64,000 nt of DNA from Litorimonas haliclonae (GCF_965138505.1 NZ_CBCSCO010000001.1:1-64000), one strand, 5' to 3'; shown: positions 26,375-36,212, counted from the stretch's first letter. The notes: generated by a model not told the origin, from the letters alone. Program-made: numbers and translations.

Positions 26375-26428
26375 AGGAATTGATAGCGCAGTTTGACCCC
26401 GTTTCACAAATTTATAATCGGAAACCGA

Positions 26429-27007
26429 TTACTGGGTCGGTTGGTTGGGCAAACGCTCTCTGACAACAGGTGTCGTGGTCATTTGCTGATCAAGTTTCGT
26501 CAGCACCGTCTGCGTGATGTCCGCCGTCGGGCTAAAGTAAAGAGCCGAATTGATATCAACAACGACGTCTGCATTACGTTGCGCGCCGACAGTATTCACG
26601 ATTTCTGAGAATTTCTTCATCACAGGAATAATCGCTTTCTGGCGAGTAATCTGCATTTCTTTGTTTATCTTTTGGTACTCTGCTTGAAAGGCCTGTTGAT
26701 CCTTTTGAAGTTGCGTGTACTGGGCTTTGAAAGCTGGGTCGTTAATAAGGTCAGCCTGCTTTTTGCCGTCATACTGAGTGCCCAACGTCTTCGCTTTGTT
26801 TTCAAGGCTGGACTGCTTGCCTTTGACTTCGGTTGAAGCGGTCGATTCGATGGATTTTATCTGAGAAGCGACATATTTGCCGACTTTAGATTCGCTGATC
26901 ACTTTTTGAGAATCAACGACCAAAACGGTTTGAGCAAAGGCAGATGTGCTCATGGAAGCCAGAGCAAATAAACCAAGTGCAGAAGCGCGAGTGATTTTTT
27001 TAAACAT
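26429..27007 (-). CDS. skp: Skp/OmpH family periplasmic chaperone
   Basis: 192 residues with a signal peptide (cleavage after AFA, before QTV, near residue 26). A beta strand core VLVVDSQKVISES follows, then a long Gln/Lys-rich coiled-coil hairpin (~60-140), the jellyfish arm that holds unfolded outer membrane proteins. A C-terminal strand (VVVDINSALYFSPTADIT) precedes a Pro-rich tail. It stands 2 bases after bamA, so the machinery for outer membrane protein assembly is co-expressed. Confidence 0.92.
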   Translation of the reverse strand: MFKKITRASALGLFALASMSTSAFAQTVLVVDSQKVISESKVGKYVASQIKSIESTASTEVKGKQSSLENKAKTLGTQYDGKKQADLINDPAFKAQYTQLQKDQQAFQAEYQKINKEMQITRQKAIIPVMKKFSEIVNTVGAQRNADVVVDINSALYFSPTADITQTVLTKLDQQMTTTPVVRERLPNQPTQ

Positions 27008-27009
27008 GA

Positions 27010-29586
27010 TTAGAACCTTGTACGGGTTGTGAACTGAAATGACTTACGATCATCGTAGTCAAACTGTCGAAGTGGTTTGGTAAAGTCGAAACGGATCGGA
27101 CCGAATGGACTTTCCCAGAAAATAGACGCACCGAGCATGGCACGAATAGAGAGGTCATCGATACTACGCTGGCACGTAACAAACGTTGCATCGTTCCCAT
27201 CATCCGTAACGGCGCCACAGGCATCTCCTACTTCAACGCCGGGCGTGTTACTGGCAGAGACAAAATCAGATTTGAAACTGTCATCCAATAGACCCACGGT
27301 TCCGGCTTCTAAGAATAGACTACCCAACAAATTGGGCACGCCAACCGGAAAACTCACCTCGGCTGAAGCCAAACCAAAGGCGTTCCCGCCTAGGGCATTA
27401 AGGCGCTGAGTAACTTGTCCTGTTTCGCCGTCAACTTGCACCAAACGAGGACCGATACCGGCGTTATCATAGCCGCGGAAGTCAAAGTTACCTTTGAAGT
27501 AACGGTCGTTAATGGTGACGTCATCGCCGCCCCAGCCGCGGATATAACCGCCAGCCAGTGTCGCACTTGCGATAACATTTTTGTAAAGACCTTTATAAGC
27601 ATTCGCCCGAACATCTGTACGGAGATATTTTACATCGCCGCCAACACCCGCCACGTCTTGGCTGAAGTTTACATCAAACCCGCCAGTGGGAGTAATCGGG
27701 TCATTTCGGCGGTCCCAGGAGAATGTGTATCCGACAATCGAGGAAATACGTCCCCCTGACTGCTCACACAGGGAAAGCAATTGCAAGTCCTGAGGCCGAG
27801 CGCCGCCTGCTTGTGAGGTCGCGTTCAGAGCCGCACACTGATTTTGCTGTGGGAATTCAATATCTTCCTGACGCAGTGAATAACGAGTCGATAGGGATGT
27901 ATTTTCCGTCAGCGGAAAGGCGAGAGAGAGCTGTCCACCTGTTCTGGATTGACGGAAGCCCGCCTCCTCTAGGAAGTCGATAGTAACGTCAAATAACTGC
28001 ACACCGGCCGCAAGGTTTCGTCCCAAAAAGCGCGGTTCAGTAAATCGAAGGTCGATCTCACGGCGGTTAGATGAAGCCCGTATGACGAAACGTAGCAATT
28101 GTCCCCGACCGCGAAGGTTACGCTGCGTAATAGACATGTCCACGAGGAAGGCATCTGCTGAGGAGAAACCGGCCGAGAAGCTGAGTTCCCCTGTCGGCTG
28201 TTCTTTAACTTTTACCTCAACAACGGCGCGATCAGGCGAGCTACCTTGCGTCTCAGTAATTTCAACTTCCTCAAAGAAACGCAAAGCACGGACGCGGTTG
28301 CGGGACCGATCAAGCAAAATTCTGTTAAAGGCGTCGCCTTCGACCAATTCCATTTCACGGCGAATAACATAGTCCAATGTCGTCGTGTTACCGACAATAT
28401 CAATACGCTCGATATAGACGCGGGGGCCTTCGACAACATTGAAAACGAGATCAACGGTCTTGGTATCGCGATTGCGGCGAATATCAGGCTGAATATCAAC
28501 AAACGCGTATCCGGTCGTGCCGGCGGCGAAGTTCAGCGTATCAATCGCAGTTTCAACTTGGCTGGCATTATAAATCTCGCCGGTTTGGATACGAATCAAA
28601 CGCTCCAAAAACTCCGGGTCCAATTCATCCAGTTGCGTTTCAACGGAAATGTCACCCCACCGATATTCCTCGCCCTCGTCCATCGTAAAGGTGATGTAGA
28701 AATCTTCCTGATCAGGGGTCAGCTCGGCAACGGCAGACACGACACGGAAGTCGGCAAAGCCACGGTTTGTGTAATATGTCCGCAATTGCTCGCGGTCATA
28801 CTCCAGACGACCCGGGTCATAATTGTCGTTTGAGCTGAAGAATTTATACCAACGGGATTCGGCGGTCACAATTTGTTTGCGAAGCTCACGGTCGGCATAC
28901 TCTGCGTTCCCGATAAAGTTGATCCGCTTTACGCCTGTGACAGGGCCTTCCGCAATTTCAAAAATCAAATCGACACGGTTCTGGGGTTGTTGAACAACTT
29001 TTGGAGAGACGGTCGCGGCGAAACGGCCAGATTGACGATAAAGCTCAATAATGCGTTGCACGTCTTCTTGAATATCTGAACGGGTGAAAATCGAACGAGG
29101 CTCGGCCTCAATCTCATCTGTGATTTTGTCCGTTTTTAAAGACTTGTTCCCCTCGAAAATAACGCGGTTGATAATTGGGTTTTCAATCACCTGAATCAGA
29201 ACATTCCCGTCGCGCGGGTCGATCGCTACATCCGCAAAAAGCCCCGTCGCATAAAGGGTTTTAAGAGACGTATCGATTCTTGACTCGCTATAAGGATCGC
29301 CCGGCGCAAACAAAAGATAAGAGGCGACGGTATTGGCTTCGACCCGCTGATTTCCAGAAACCTGAATGGATTTGATAACGGTTGGCGCTTGAACGGCTTC
29401 CGGCGCAGGATTTCCGGCCTGAGGCGTCTGCGTTTGAGGAATTGGCGTCTGAGCTTCCTGCGCATAGGCCGAAAAGCCGATGAGCAGCACAAAAGCAACT
29501 AGAACAGCCTGAAGCCCCCTAAAGAGAGGAACAGGGTTTAAATCTGTTTGGCGATGTCTCGCAAGTGAAAGCATGAACACGTCCAT
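27010..29586 (-). CDS. bamA: outer membrane assembly factor BamA (Omp85)
   Basis: 858 residues. Signal sequence to about residue 42 (cleavage near AYAQ), five POTRA domains (~70-450; repeats such as IQVSGNQRVEANTV, VIFEGNKSL, INFIGNAEY), then a 16-strand barrel. The lid-lock motif is FRGY in NFDFRGYDNAG, and the protein ends in the aromatic beta-signal TRTRF. It inserts outer membrane proteins. The ATG immediately abuts the rseP stop (TAA-ATG); a second ATG 4 codons later is possible. Confidence 0.95.
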   Translation of the reverse strand: MDVFMLSLARHRQTDLNPVPLFRGLQAVLVAFVLLIGFSAYAQEAQTPIPQTQTPQAGNPAPEAVQAPTVIKSIQVSGNQRVEANTVASYLLFAPGDPYSESRIDTSLKTLYATGLFADVAIDPRDGNVLIQVIENPIINRVIFEGNKSLKTDKITDEIEAEPRSIFTRSDIQEDVQRIIELYRQSGRFAATVSPKVVQQPQNRVDLIFEIAEGPVTGVKRINFIGNAEYADRELRKQIVTAESRWYKFFSSNDNYDPGRLEYDREQLRTYYTNRGFADFRVVSAVAELTPDQEDFYITFTMDEGEEYRWGDISVETQLDELDPEFLERLIRIQTGEIYNASQVETAIDTLNFAAGTTGYAFVDIQPDIRRNRDTKTVDLVFNVVEGPRVYIERIDIVGNTTTLDYVIRREMELVEGDAFNRILLDRSRNRVRALRFFEEVEITETQGSSPDRAVVEVKVKEQPTGELSFSAGFSSADAFLVDMSITQRNLRGRGQLLRFVIRASSNRREIDLRFTEPRFLGRNLAAGVQLFDVTIDFLEEAGFRQSRTGGQLSLAFPLTENTSLSTRYSLRQEDIEFPQQNQCAALNATSQAGGARPQDLQLLSLCEQSGGRISSIVGYTFSWDRRNDPITPTGGFDVNFSQDVAGVGGDVKYLRTDVRANAYKGLYKNVIASATLAGGYIRGWGGDDVTINDRYFKGNFDFRGYDNAGIGPRLVQVDGETGQVTQRLNALGGNAFGLASAEVSFPVGVPNLLGSLFLEAGTVGLLDDSFKSDFVSASNTPGVEVGDACGAVTDDGNDATFVTCQRSIDDLSIRAMLGASIFWESPFGPIRFDFTKPLRQFDYDDRKSFQFTTRTRF

Positions 29587-30783
29587 TTAGGAAAAGAAAC
29601 TACTGACGTAGCCGATATCGTTGATCGTAAGGATGACGAAGAGTGTAAGCAAAACTGCAAAGCCTATCCGGAACCCGTACTCCTGTTTTTTTTGACTAAG
29701 CGGACGACCCGCTACGGCTTCATAAGCGTAGTAAACCAAATGTCCACCGTCGAGCACGGGAATAGGCATTAAATTTGCTACACCCAGTCCGATTGAAATT
29801 GCTGCCGCCAGCTGCACCATACGGAGAAGGAGGTCCTCCATACGTTGCCCAAAAGGCTTATCCGCCTTTGCGGCGTCGACAGCGGATTTCCCTGTAATTG
29901 TTGCAATTTTAACGACGCTGCCCAATTGCCGGCCGTCTTCTTTGCCTTGAAACATACGGCCCACATAAGTACCTGTCATGGCAAGAGTTTCGCCGACTTT
30001 AGAGACGCCAAACCCTACGGATTGAAGCGGTCCGTATTCAAGGTGAATAAGTTCGGCTTCAGTGCTATTTATATAAACACCAATTTTGCCCGAAGAGGAC
30101 TTTCCTCCAACAAAATCACGCTCTTCCACGCGTTTTGGCGCAAGATTAAGCTGGATAACCTCGCCGTCTCGCTGAATTTCAGTCTCAATGTCCGTATCGC
30201 TTCGCAAAGTGACATAACGGGTAAGTTTCGTGAAAGTTGAAACATCTTCGCCGTCCATTGTCAGAATTTCATCGCCCGGCAGGATTCCGGCCTGTTCAGC
30301 GGCACTGCCTTCTTGGACACTTCCCACCAGAGAGGCGCGATCATAGCTGCCATAAGTAAAGCCGATACCCGCAAAAATAATGGCGGCGAGCAGGAAATTG
30401 GCCAAGGGTCCGGCTAAGACGACCAGAGCCCTTTGCCAGACAGGGCGGAAATGGAAGATATTCTCGATGCCCGGGCCGCCTTCACGTTCCGCTTTTGCCT
30501 TCATAGCGGCCAAAGCTTCGGCGTCGGGATTACTGGCGCCAGAGGCATCTCCGGCAAATTTGACATATCCGCCCAATGGAATCCGGGCAATCATCCACTC
30601 TGTTCCGCTTTTGGCTTTCCATTTGGCAATTGGCCGTCCGAACCCAATTGAGAACCGGTCAACAGCAATCCCGAAAAAGCGGCCTACACTGTAATGACCT
30701 AACTCGTGAAAAAAGACGAGAAAGGACAGAACAAGAATAAAACTGCTCAAGAAAATGGCGATATCAATCAAGCCTGAAAGCAT
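29587..30783 (-). CDS. rseP: RIP metalloprotease RseP (site-2 protease)
   Basis: 398 residues. Membrane-embedded zinc protease with HELGH in the first helix (residues ~27-31), one clear PDZ domain (GSAAEQAGILPGDEILTMDG), and the second metal motif MPIPVLDGGH in the penultimate helix region. It cleaves anti-sigma factors and remnant signal peptides within the membrane. It lies between dxr and bamA in the conserved alphaproteobacterial order. Confidence 0.95.
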   Translation of the reverse strand: MLSGLIDIAIFLSSFILVLSFLVFFHELGHYSVGRFFGIAVDRFSIGFGRPIAKWKAKSGTEWMIARIPLGGYVKFAGDASGASNPDAEALAAMKAKAEREGGPGIENIFHFRPVWQRALVVLAGPLANFLLAAIIFAGIGFTYGSYDRASLVGSVQEGSAAEQAGILPGDEILTMDGEDVSTFTKLTRYVTLRSDTDIETEIQRDGEVIQLNLAPKRVEERDFVGGKSSSGKIGVYINSTEAELIHLEYGPLQSVGFGVSKVGETLAMTGTYVGRMFQGKEDGRQLGSVVKIATITGKSAVDAAKADKPFGQRMEDLLLRMVQLAAAISIGLGVANLMPIPVLDGGHLVYYAYEAVAGRPLSQKKQEYGFRIGFAVLLTLFVILTINDIGYVSSFFS

Positions 30784-30875
30784 GTCGGCCCATTTGTCCC
30801 CTTCAAGTTTTGTCGAATGTGAGGTTAATCACGCTCAACTCTTACACTGGCGCAGGGTTTGCCTGTTTTTTCGGG

Positions 30876-32048
30876 CTATAACAAGTTTACAATCTGCTCA
30901 TGTGCAGTGCGGCGGGCCTGTGCATCCGAGGCGAGTATTTCATCGATTGAAGCGGCCGGACGAGAAAAATCAGAATCGCGGCTTAAGTGGCTTAATGTGC
31001 GTTCAACCATTTGAGAAATATCCAGAAACCCGATTTTTTCAGATAGGAAGGCTTCCACGGCAACTTCATTCGCCGCATTGAGCGTATTGGGCGCTTTGCC
31101 GCCTGCTTCCAGCGCTTCTCTCGCAAGTCTCAGAGCTGGAAAGGTCTCTAAATCAGGCTCGAAAAAAGTAAGTTCGCTGATTTTAGCAAAATCAAGCCGC
31201 TCAACCGGGGCGGCAATCCGGGCGGGCCAGCCCATGGCGTAGGCAATGGGGGTTCGCATATCGGGTGAGCCCATTTGGGCCAAAACAGACCCGTCAATAT
31301 ATTCGACCATTGAATGGATAATGGATTGCGGATGGACGATCACGTCAATTTCCGCAGACGGACGGTCAAAAAGGTAGCTCGCCTCTATCAACTCAAGCCC
31401 TTTATTCATCAAACTCGCCGAATCAATACTGATTTTCGCGCCCATATTCCAAATAGGGTGAGCTAAAGCGTCCTGACACGTAACCGTTTTTAGCGCGTCG
31501 CGGCTGAGCGTTCGGAACGGGCCGCCGCTAGCCGTCAAAATCAGGCGTCTTACCCCTTTTGTTTCCTCTTCCAGAACCTGAAATATAGCATTATGTTCGC
31601 TGTCTACTGGCAGAAGCGTTGCCCCGTGCCTTTTCACTTCGGACATAAAGTGGTCGCCCGCGCAAACAAGGCATTCCTTGTTCGCCAGCCCGACATGACG
31701 CCCTTGCCTGACAGCAGCGAGCGTAGGCTCTAGCCCCGCAGCTCCCATAATGGCCGCCATCGTGAAATCCGCCTCCAAAGCGGCGGCGTCTACCAAGGCC
31801 TCACACCCCAACCCGATTTCGATATTCGTGCCTGACAAAGCCGACTTTAATATGTGTCCCTGACTTTCGTCTGCCAGAGCTACAAATTCGGCGTCAAATT
31901 TGATGGCTTGCTCCGCCAATTTCTGGGCTGAACGGCATGCCGTCAAAGCAACAATTTTATAGGTTCCCGGCTCTGCGCGGGCCACAATATCAAGTGTGTT
32001 TTCGCCAATAGATCCTGTGGACCCCAGAACCGTCAATCGCTTCGTCAT
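30876..32048 (-). CDS. dxr: 1-deoxy-D-xylulose 5-phosphate reductoisomerase
   Basis: 390 residues. Converts DXP to MEP with NADPH in the non-mevalonate isoprenoid pathway. The NADPH motif is LGSTGSIGENTLDIV at the N-terminus. LLPVDSEHNAIFQVLE, LTASGGPFR, HPIWNMGAKISIDSASLMNKGLELIEA and VHPQSIIHSMVEY are all present. ATG 32048 is chosen because a longer frame overlaps cdsA by ~50 bases without family similarity. It begins 4 bases after the cdsA stop. Confidence 0.95.
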   Translation of the reverse strand: MTKRLTVLGSTGSIGENTLDIVARAEPGTYKIVALTACRSAQKLAEQAIKFDAEFVALADESQGHILKSALSGTNIEIGLGCEALVDAAALEADFTMAAIMGAAGLEPTLAAVRQGRHVGLANKECLVCAGDHFMSEVKRHGATLLPVDSEHNAIFQVLEEETKGVRRLILTASGGPFRTLSRDALKTVTCQDALAHPIWNMGAKISIDSASLMNKGLELIEASYLFDRPSAEIDVIVHPQSIIHSMVEYIDGSVLAQMGSPDMRTPIAYAMGWPARIAAPVERLDFAKISELTFFEPDLETFPALRLAREALEAGGKAPNTLNAANEVAVEAFLSEKIGFLDISQMVERTLSHLSRDSDFSRPAASIDEILASDAQARRTAHEQIVNLL

Positions 32049-32052
32049 GGAT

Positions 32053-32892
32053 CTAAATCGGCCAGAGAGCAGGGAAAACGAGAATGAGAAGCCCGGATCC
32101 GACACTCGCCGCCATCAAGCTGTCTAGCCGGTCTAGCAATCCCCCATGCCCAGGTAAAAGCTCGCCCGTGTCTTTCACCTGCAAGCGGCGTTTCAGACCG
32201 CTTTCAAAAAGGTCTCCGCCGACAGAGAGAAGCACGACAGGAACAGCCATAAGCAAACCTAAGAGAAGCCCCTCTTGTATGATTAAGGTAACTAACGCGC
32301 CCACAAGAATAGCAAGAACAAGTCCGCTAAAAAATCCTGACCAGGTTTTGTTGGGAGAAAGTTTTGGCGAAAGCTTCGGCCCCTTAAAATAGCTCCCGCC
32401 GAAATAAGCCCCCACATCTGCGGCGACCACGACAGCAATAATGAAAAAAAGCGTTTTGAAACCGCTCGTATCAAATCCAACCGCATTTCCGCGAAGGCCA
32501 ATAATCGTCAGACAAGGTATGAGGATATATAATAGCCCCATCCCGGCCCATTTCCATCCACCGCTGCGCCGCATACGCTCCGCCGCGCAGAGCCAAGCCG
32601 TCACCACAGTGGCAATAGCTGCATATATCCAGAGGCCCTGAACCGCATAAATACAGCCCACAAGAATTCCAAGAATAGGCAGGATATAAGACAGCCGAGT
32701 GGCTGTCAGATCCGACATGCGAACCCATTCATAACTTACACGGATAGTAAAAAGCGCCGCCAGAGCCGCCCAGAGCCAGCCGCCAAAATAAAACGGCGCC
32801 ATACAAACAAGTGCAAGCGCCACAGCTGACGTGACCCGAATTCCCAGATTTTTCCAAGTCTTTTTCGACTCTGGCAGAATGGACGGGCTCAT
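32053..32892 (-). CDS. cdsA: phosphatidate cytidylyltransferase
   Basis: 279 residues. Makes CDP-diacylglycerol from phosphatidate and CTP, the branch point of phospholipid synthesis. Around eight membrane helices. The signature is SPNKTWSGFFSG followed by GDLFESGLKRRLQVKDTG and LLPGHGGLLDRLDS. It lies 17 bases downstream of uppS. Confidence 0.95.
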   Translation of the reverse strand: MSPSILPESKKTWKNLGIRVTSAVALALVCMAPFYFGGWLWAALAALFTIRVSYEWVRMSDLTATRLSYILPILGILVGCIYAVQGLWIYAAIATVVTAWLCAAERMRRSGGWKWAGMGLLYILIPCLTIIGLRGNAVGFDTSGFKTLFFIIAVVVAADVGAYFGGSYFKGPKLSPKLSPNKTWSGFFSGLVLAILVGALVTLIIQEGLLLGLLMAVPVVLLSVGGDLFESGLKRRLQVKDTGELLPGHGGLLDRLDSLMAASVGSGLLILVFPALWPI

Positions 32893-32909
32893 GACAACAC
32901 GCTCATCAC

Positions 32910-33638
32910 TTACGCCACTTCCGAAGCCGATAGATTACCAAATCGGCGATCCCTACTTTGAAACTCGTCGATACATGCTTCCAGATCGGATTTGGTAAAG
33001 TCCGGCCAGAGAGTATCCGTAAATACAAATTCTGCATAGGCCGCCTGCCAAAGCAGAAAGTTGCTAATCCGTTTTTCACCGCTCGTGCGGATAACAAGAT
33101 CCGGATCAGGCAGACCCGCCGTATCGAGAAATGACTCCAGGACCTCAGAAGTCAGAGTGTCTTCGGTATGTCCCGCCGCGATAGCGCGCTTCGTCGCGCG
33201 GAGAAATTCATCCCGTCCGCCATAGTTAAACGCAATATTGAGTTCAAATTGTGAATTATCCGCCGTAGTGGATTGCACCCGGTTAATAAGAGCCAAGAGG
33301 TCGGGTTTTAATCCCTCACGAGACCCCAAGATACGAATTCTTACGCCCCGATCATGCAGGGTTTGTAAGTCTTGCTCGACATATTCGCGTAGCAGGTTAA
33401 AAAGCGCCGCAATTTCAGCTTTTGGCCGAGACCAATTTTCTGTCGAAAAGCTATAAAGCGTCAGACACTTCACCCCTATCTCCGACGCGGCTTCGACAAT
33501 GCGGCGAACGGTTTTGACCCCCGCCTGATGCCCAAAGACGCGCGGACGATGTCGGGCTTGCGCCCAACGTCCGTTCCCGTCCATAATAATGGCTATATGG
33601 GCCGGAAAACGGTCGTGATATGTCGACGTAAGCCCCAA
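32910..33638 (-). CDS. uppS: undecaprenyl diphosphate synthase
   Basis: 242 residues, cis-prenyltransferase. The start HIAIIMDGNGRWAQ carries the catalytic Asp in DGNGRW. LTLYSFSTENWSRP, FNYGGRDE and DLVIRTSGEKRISNFLLWQ are typical. It produces the C55 carrier for peptidoglycan and O-antigen precursors. It begins 2 bases after the frr stop. Confidence 0.95.
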   Translation of the reverse strand: MGLTSTYHDRFPAHIAIIMDGNGRWAQARHRPRVFGHQAGVKTVRRIVEAASEIGVKCLTLYSFSTENWSRPKAEIAALFNLLREYVEQDLQTLHDRGVRIRILGSREGLKPDLLALINRVQSTTADNSQFELNIAFNYGGRDEFLRATKRAIAAGHTEDTLTSEVLESFLDTAGLPDPDLVIRTSGEKRISNFLLWQAAYAEFVFTDTLWPDFTKSDLEACIDEFQSRDRRFGNLSASEVA

Positions 33639-33640
33639 AT

Positions 33641-34198
33641 TTAGACCTGCATAATCTCTTTGGATTTGTGTTCTAGCGCGCTGTCAATTTCACCAATCAC
33701 CGCGTCTGTTGCTTTTTGAACGTCACTGGAATGCGCCTTGTGCTCATCCTCAGAAATTTCCGAAGCTTTTTCCAGCTTTTTGAGCGTGTCCATCGCATCC
33801 CGGCGAACATTTCGGACCGCGATTTTCGCGTTCTCGGAATAGGTTCCGGCAACCTTGGTCAAGTCCCGGCGGCGTTCTTCCGTCAAAGGCGGCATAGGGA
33901 TACGCAGGGTTTGACCGTCTGTGATTGGGTTGAGTCCTAGCGTGCTTTGACGCAGCGCTTTTTCGACGGCAGTAACCATGGTTTTGTCCCAGACACTGAC
34001 CATCAACATACGCGCCTCTGGAACGCTGACAGACCCGACCTGATTGAGCGGCACTTCAGACCCATAGGCATTAACATGAATCCCGTCCAAAAGTCCGGCG
34101 TTGGCGCGGCCCGTTCTCAGCCCGCTAAATTCATTTCTGAGAGACGCGAGTGCGCCGTCCATTCTTTTGCGGTAATCCGCCATTTTAAAATCAGCCAT
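33641..34198 (-). CDS. frr: ribosome recycling factor
   Basis: 185 residues, the usual length. A three-helix bundle with the conserved LRTGRANAGLLDGI and IPMPPLTEERRRDLTK motifs and NVRRDAMD. With EF-G it splits post-termination ribosomes. It follows pyrH by 58 bases in the usual pyrH-frr-uppS order. Confidence 0.95.
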   Translation of the reverse strand: MADFKMADYRKRMDGALASLRNEFSGLRTGRANAGLLDGIHVNAYGSEVPLNQVGSVSVPEARMLMVSVWDKTMVTAVEKALRQSTLGLNPITDGQTLRIPMPPLTEERRRDLTKVAGTYSENAKIAVRNVRRDAMDTLKKLEKASEISEDEHKAHSSDVQKATDAVIGEIDSALEHKSKEIMQV

Positions 34199-34256
34199 TT
34201 GGCGTCTCCAAATTCTATTTCGTCTAACCCTTACGCTAGGCTAAATTAAGCCCGGA

Positions 34257-34973
34257 TCACGTTCGTATTGTGGTGCAGGTTCCCTTGCCCGACATGACTT
34301 TGTCAAATCCGCCCTGCTCATGCAATGAAAACACGATAATCGGGATGTCATTCTCTCTCATCAAAGTCACAGCCGCTGCGTCCATCACTTTCAAATCATC
34401 CGTCAGAACTTTTTGATAAGTCAGCGTGTCATAACGTTTAGCCTCCGGATTGAGTTTGGGGTCGCTGTCATAAACTCCGTCAACCTGCGTGCCTTTAAGC
34501 AAAGCCCCGCACCGCATTTCCGCCGCCCGAAGCGCCGCCGCTGTGTCGGTTGTAAAATAAGGGTTCCCTGTGCCTGCAGCGAAGATAACAACCCGTCCCT
34601 TTTCCATGTGACGAACTGCGCGGCGGCGGATATAAGGCTCGCAGACAGTCTGCATAGGAATGGCGGACAGCACGCGCGTATCCACGCCTTGCTGTTCCAG
34701 CGCGCTTTGCATCGCCAAAGAGTTCATAACAGTCGCCAACATGCCCATATAGTCGGCGGTAGAACGCTCAATTCCGCCTGCCGCCGCGCTTAATCCGCGA
34801 AAGATATTGCCGGCACCGATGACAAGCGCAATTTGGAGGCCTTTGGCATGGGCCTCTGCCACTTCTTTGGCAATCCTAGCCGTCATTTTGGTATCAATTC
34901 CGTACTCTTGATCCCCCATTAGGGCTTCACCGGAAAGTTTTAAAAGAACGCGGTTATAGTTATATGTCGTCAT
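34257..34973 (-). CDS. pyrH: UMP kinase
   Basis: 238 residues of the amino acid kinase fold. RVLLKLSGEALMGD at the N-terminus, VIGAGNIFRG, GTGNPYFTTDTAAALRA and KGTQVDGVYDSDP motifs. It phosphorylates UMP to UDP. It is separated from tsf by 206 bases that contain the tsf terminator, so it likely starts its own transcript running into frr-uppS-cdsA. A moderate AGGTAGG ribosome site precedes the ATG. Confidence 0.95.
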   Translation of the reverse strand: MTTYNYNRVLLKLSGEALMGDQEYGIDTKMTARIAKEVAEAHAKGLQIALVIGAGNIFRGLSAAAGGIERSTADYMGMLATVMNSLAMQSALEQQGVDTRVLSAIPMQTVCEPYIRRRAVRHMEKGRVVIFAAGTGNPYFTTDTAAALRAAEMRCGALLKGTQVDGVYDSDPKLNPEAKRYDTLTYQKVLTDDLKVMDAAAVTLMRENDIPIIVFSLHEQGGFDKVMSGKGTCTTIRT

Positions 34974-35104
34974 GGCCTACCTGTCATGCCCCAGTCAGAA
35001 AAGACTCGGTTTTTAAGGGTTATAACGTTTGAGACGAGTGATGCCAGTGGTGATTGTCCGTTATGCTCCAAGAGTATCACAGACATAGGCAAATTCCGGG
35101 CAAG

Positions 35105-35137
35105 AAAAAACCGCACCTCAAACGAGACGCGGTTTTC
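35105..35137 (-). terminator. rpsB-tsf transcription terminator
   Basis: On the minus strand the stem AAAACCGC / GCGGTTTT with a 14-base loop (which can add an inner CTC/GAG pair) is followed by TTC. It begins 43 bases past the tsf stop. This is a typical intrinsic terminator, readable as bidirectional from the A run. Confidence 0.8.
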
Positions 35138-35179
35138 TAATCTTACCCGAAACCGTTTGGTTCCGAAGTTTATGCGAAG

Positions 35180-36103
35180 TTACGCACCTTTAACAGCGGC
35201 CGCGACTTCTGCAGCGAAGTCTTCTTCTTTCTTTTCGATACCGTCGCCGACGCCCATGCGGACATAGCCAGTCATTTTGATATCTGCGCCAAGGGCTTTG
35301 GATTCATCAGCAATGACCTGCTCGATGGACCGCTCGCCGTCCATGACAAAGATCTGTGTCATAAGAACAGATTCCTTGAAGAATTTGACCATGCGGCCTT
35401 CGACCATTTTATCAACAATGGATTCCGGCTTGCCGGATTCCAAAGCTTCCGCTTTGAGCATTTCACGCTCTTTTGCCACCAAATCCTGATTCAAATCATC
35501 AACTGTCAGAGCCAGCGGGTTTGTCGCGGCAATGTGCATAGCGATTTTTTTGCCAAGCTCTTCCAGCTTTGCGACATCACCGGCAGATTCGAGCGCGACC
35601 AAAACACCGATTTTACCCATGCCTTCTGTCGCGGCGTTATGGATATATCCAGCTACGGCGCCTTCTGAAACAGTCAGACGCTCCATGCGGCGCAGAGACA
35701 TGTTCTCACCAATTTTGCCAACAAGTGTGGTCAAATGGTCTTTCACACTCTCGCCAGAAGCTGTTTTCGCTGCAGCCAATTCTTCTGTGCTGTCGACTGT
35801 AACAGCCAATTCAGCGATTTCAGAAACGGCAGTTTGAAAAGCTTCGTTCCGGGCGACAAAGTCTGTCTCGGAATTGACTTCGACGACGGCGCCGGTCTTT
35901 GGCGCAAGCGCAACCGCGACAAGGCCTTCTGCGGCAACGCGGCCGGCTTTTTTGCCGGCTTTAGCGATACCTTTGGTGCGAAGCCAATCCGCCGCCGCTT
36001 CGAGGTCGCCGTCTGTTTCGTTCAATGCTTTTTTACAATCCATCATACCGGCGGATGTTTGATCACGCAGGCTTTTCACCATTGCGGCTGTAATCTGTGC
36101 CAT
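35180..36103 (-). CDS. tsf: elongation factor Ts
   Basis: 307 residues. Nucleotide exchange factor for EF-Tu. N-terminal UBA-like domain with LRDQTSAGMMDCKKALNETDGD and the GxxxxEVNSETDFVARN motif. Core subdomains contain KIGENMSLRRMERL and HIAATNPLAL. A strong ribosome site (GGAGACC) lies upstream. It follows rpsB by 109 bases that contain two hairpins. Confidence 0.95.
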   Translation of the reverse strand: MAQITAAMVKSLRDQTSAGMMDCKKALNETDGDLEAAADWLRTKGIAKAGKKAGRVAAEGLVAVALAPKTGAVVEVNSETDFVARNEAFQTAVSEIAELAVTVDSTEELAAAKTASGESVKDHLTTLVGKIGENMSLRRMERLTVSEGAVAGYIHNAATEGMGKIGVLVALESAGDVAKLEELGKKIAMHIAATNPLALTVDDLNQDLVAKEREMLKAEALESGKPESIVDKMVEGRMVKFFKESVLMTQIFVMDGERSIEQVIADESKALGADIKMTGYVRMGVGDGIEKKEEDFAAEVAAAVKGA

Positions 36104-36141
36104 GGGAGGTCTCCTTATGGGTCAATCAATAAATAGGTTCG

Positions 36142-36156
36142 GCCCCTATTTGGGGC
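36142..36156 (-). promoter_or_regulatory. small hairpin in the rpsB-tsf spacer
   Basis: GCCCC / GGGGC with a 5-base loop, 38 bases before the tsf start. It is the second of two GC-rich hairpins in this spacer. Confidence 0.45.
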
Positions 36157-36173
36157 GCGAAAAGAAAAATGGA

Positions 36174-36194
36174 AGGGGCGAAGTTTCCGCCCCT
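36174..36194 (-). terminator. attenuator-like hairpin between rpsB and tsf
   Basis: A perfect 7-bp stem AGGGGCG / CGCCCCT with a 7-base loop starts 18 bases past the rpsB stop. On the minus strand it is followed by TTCCATTTTTCTTTT, as in a partial terminator. It would lower tsf expression relative to rpsB. Confidence 0.55.
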
Positions 36195-36212
36195 AAATTT
36201 CAAAGTCGAAGC

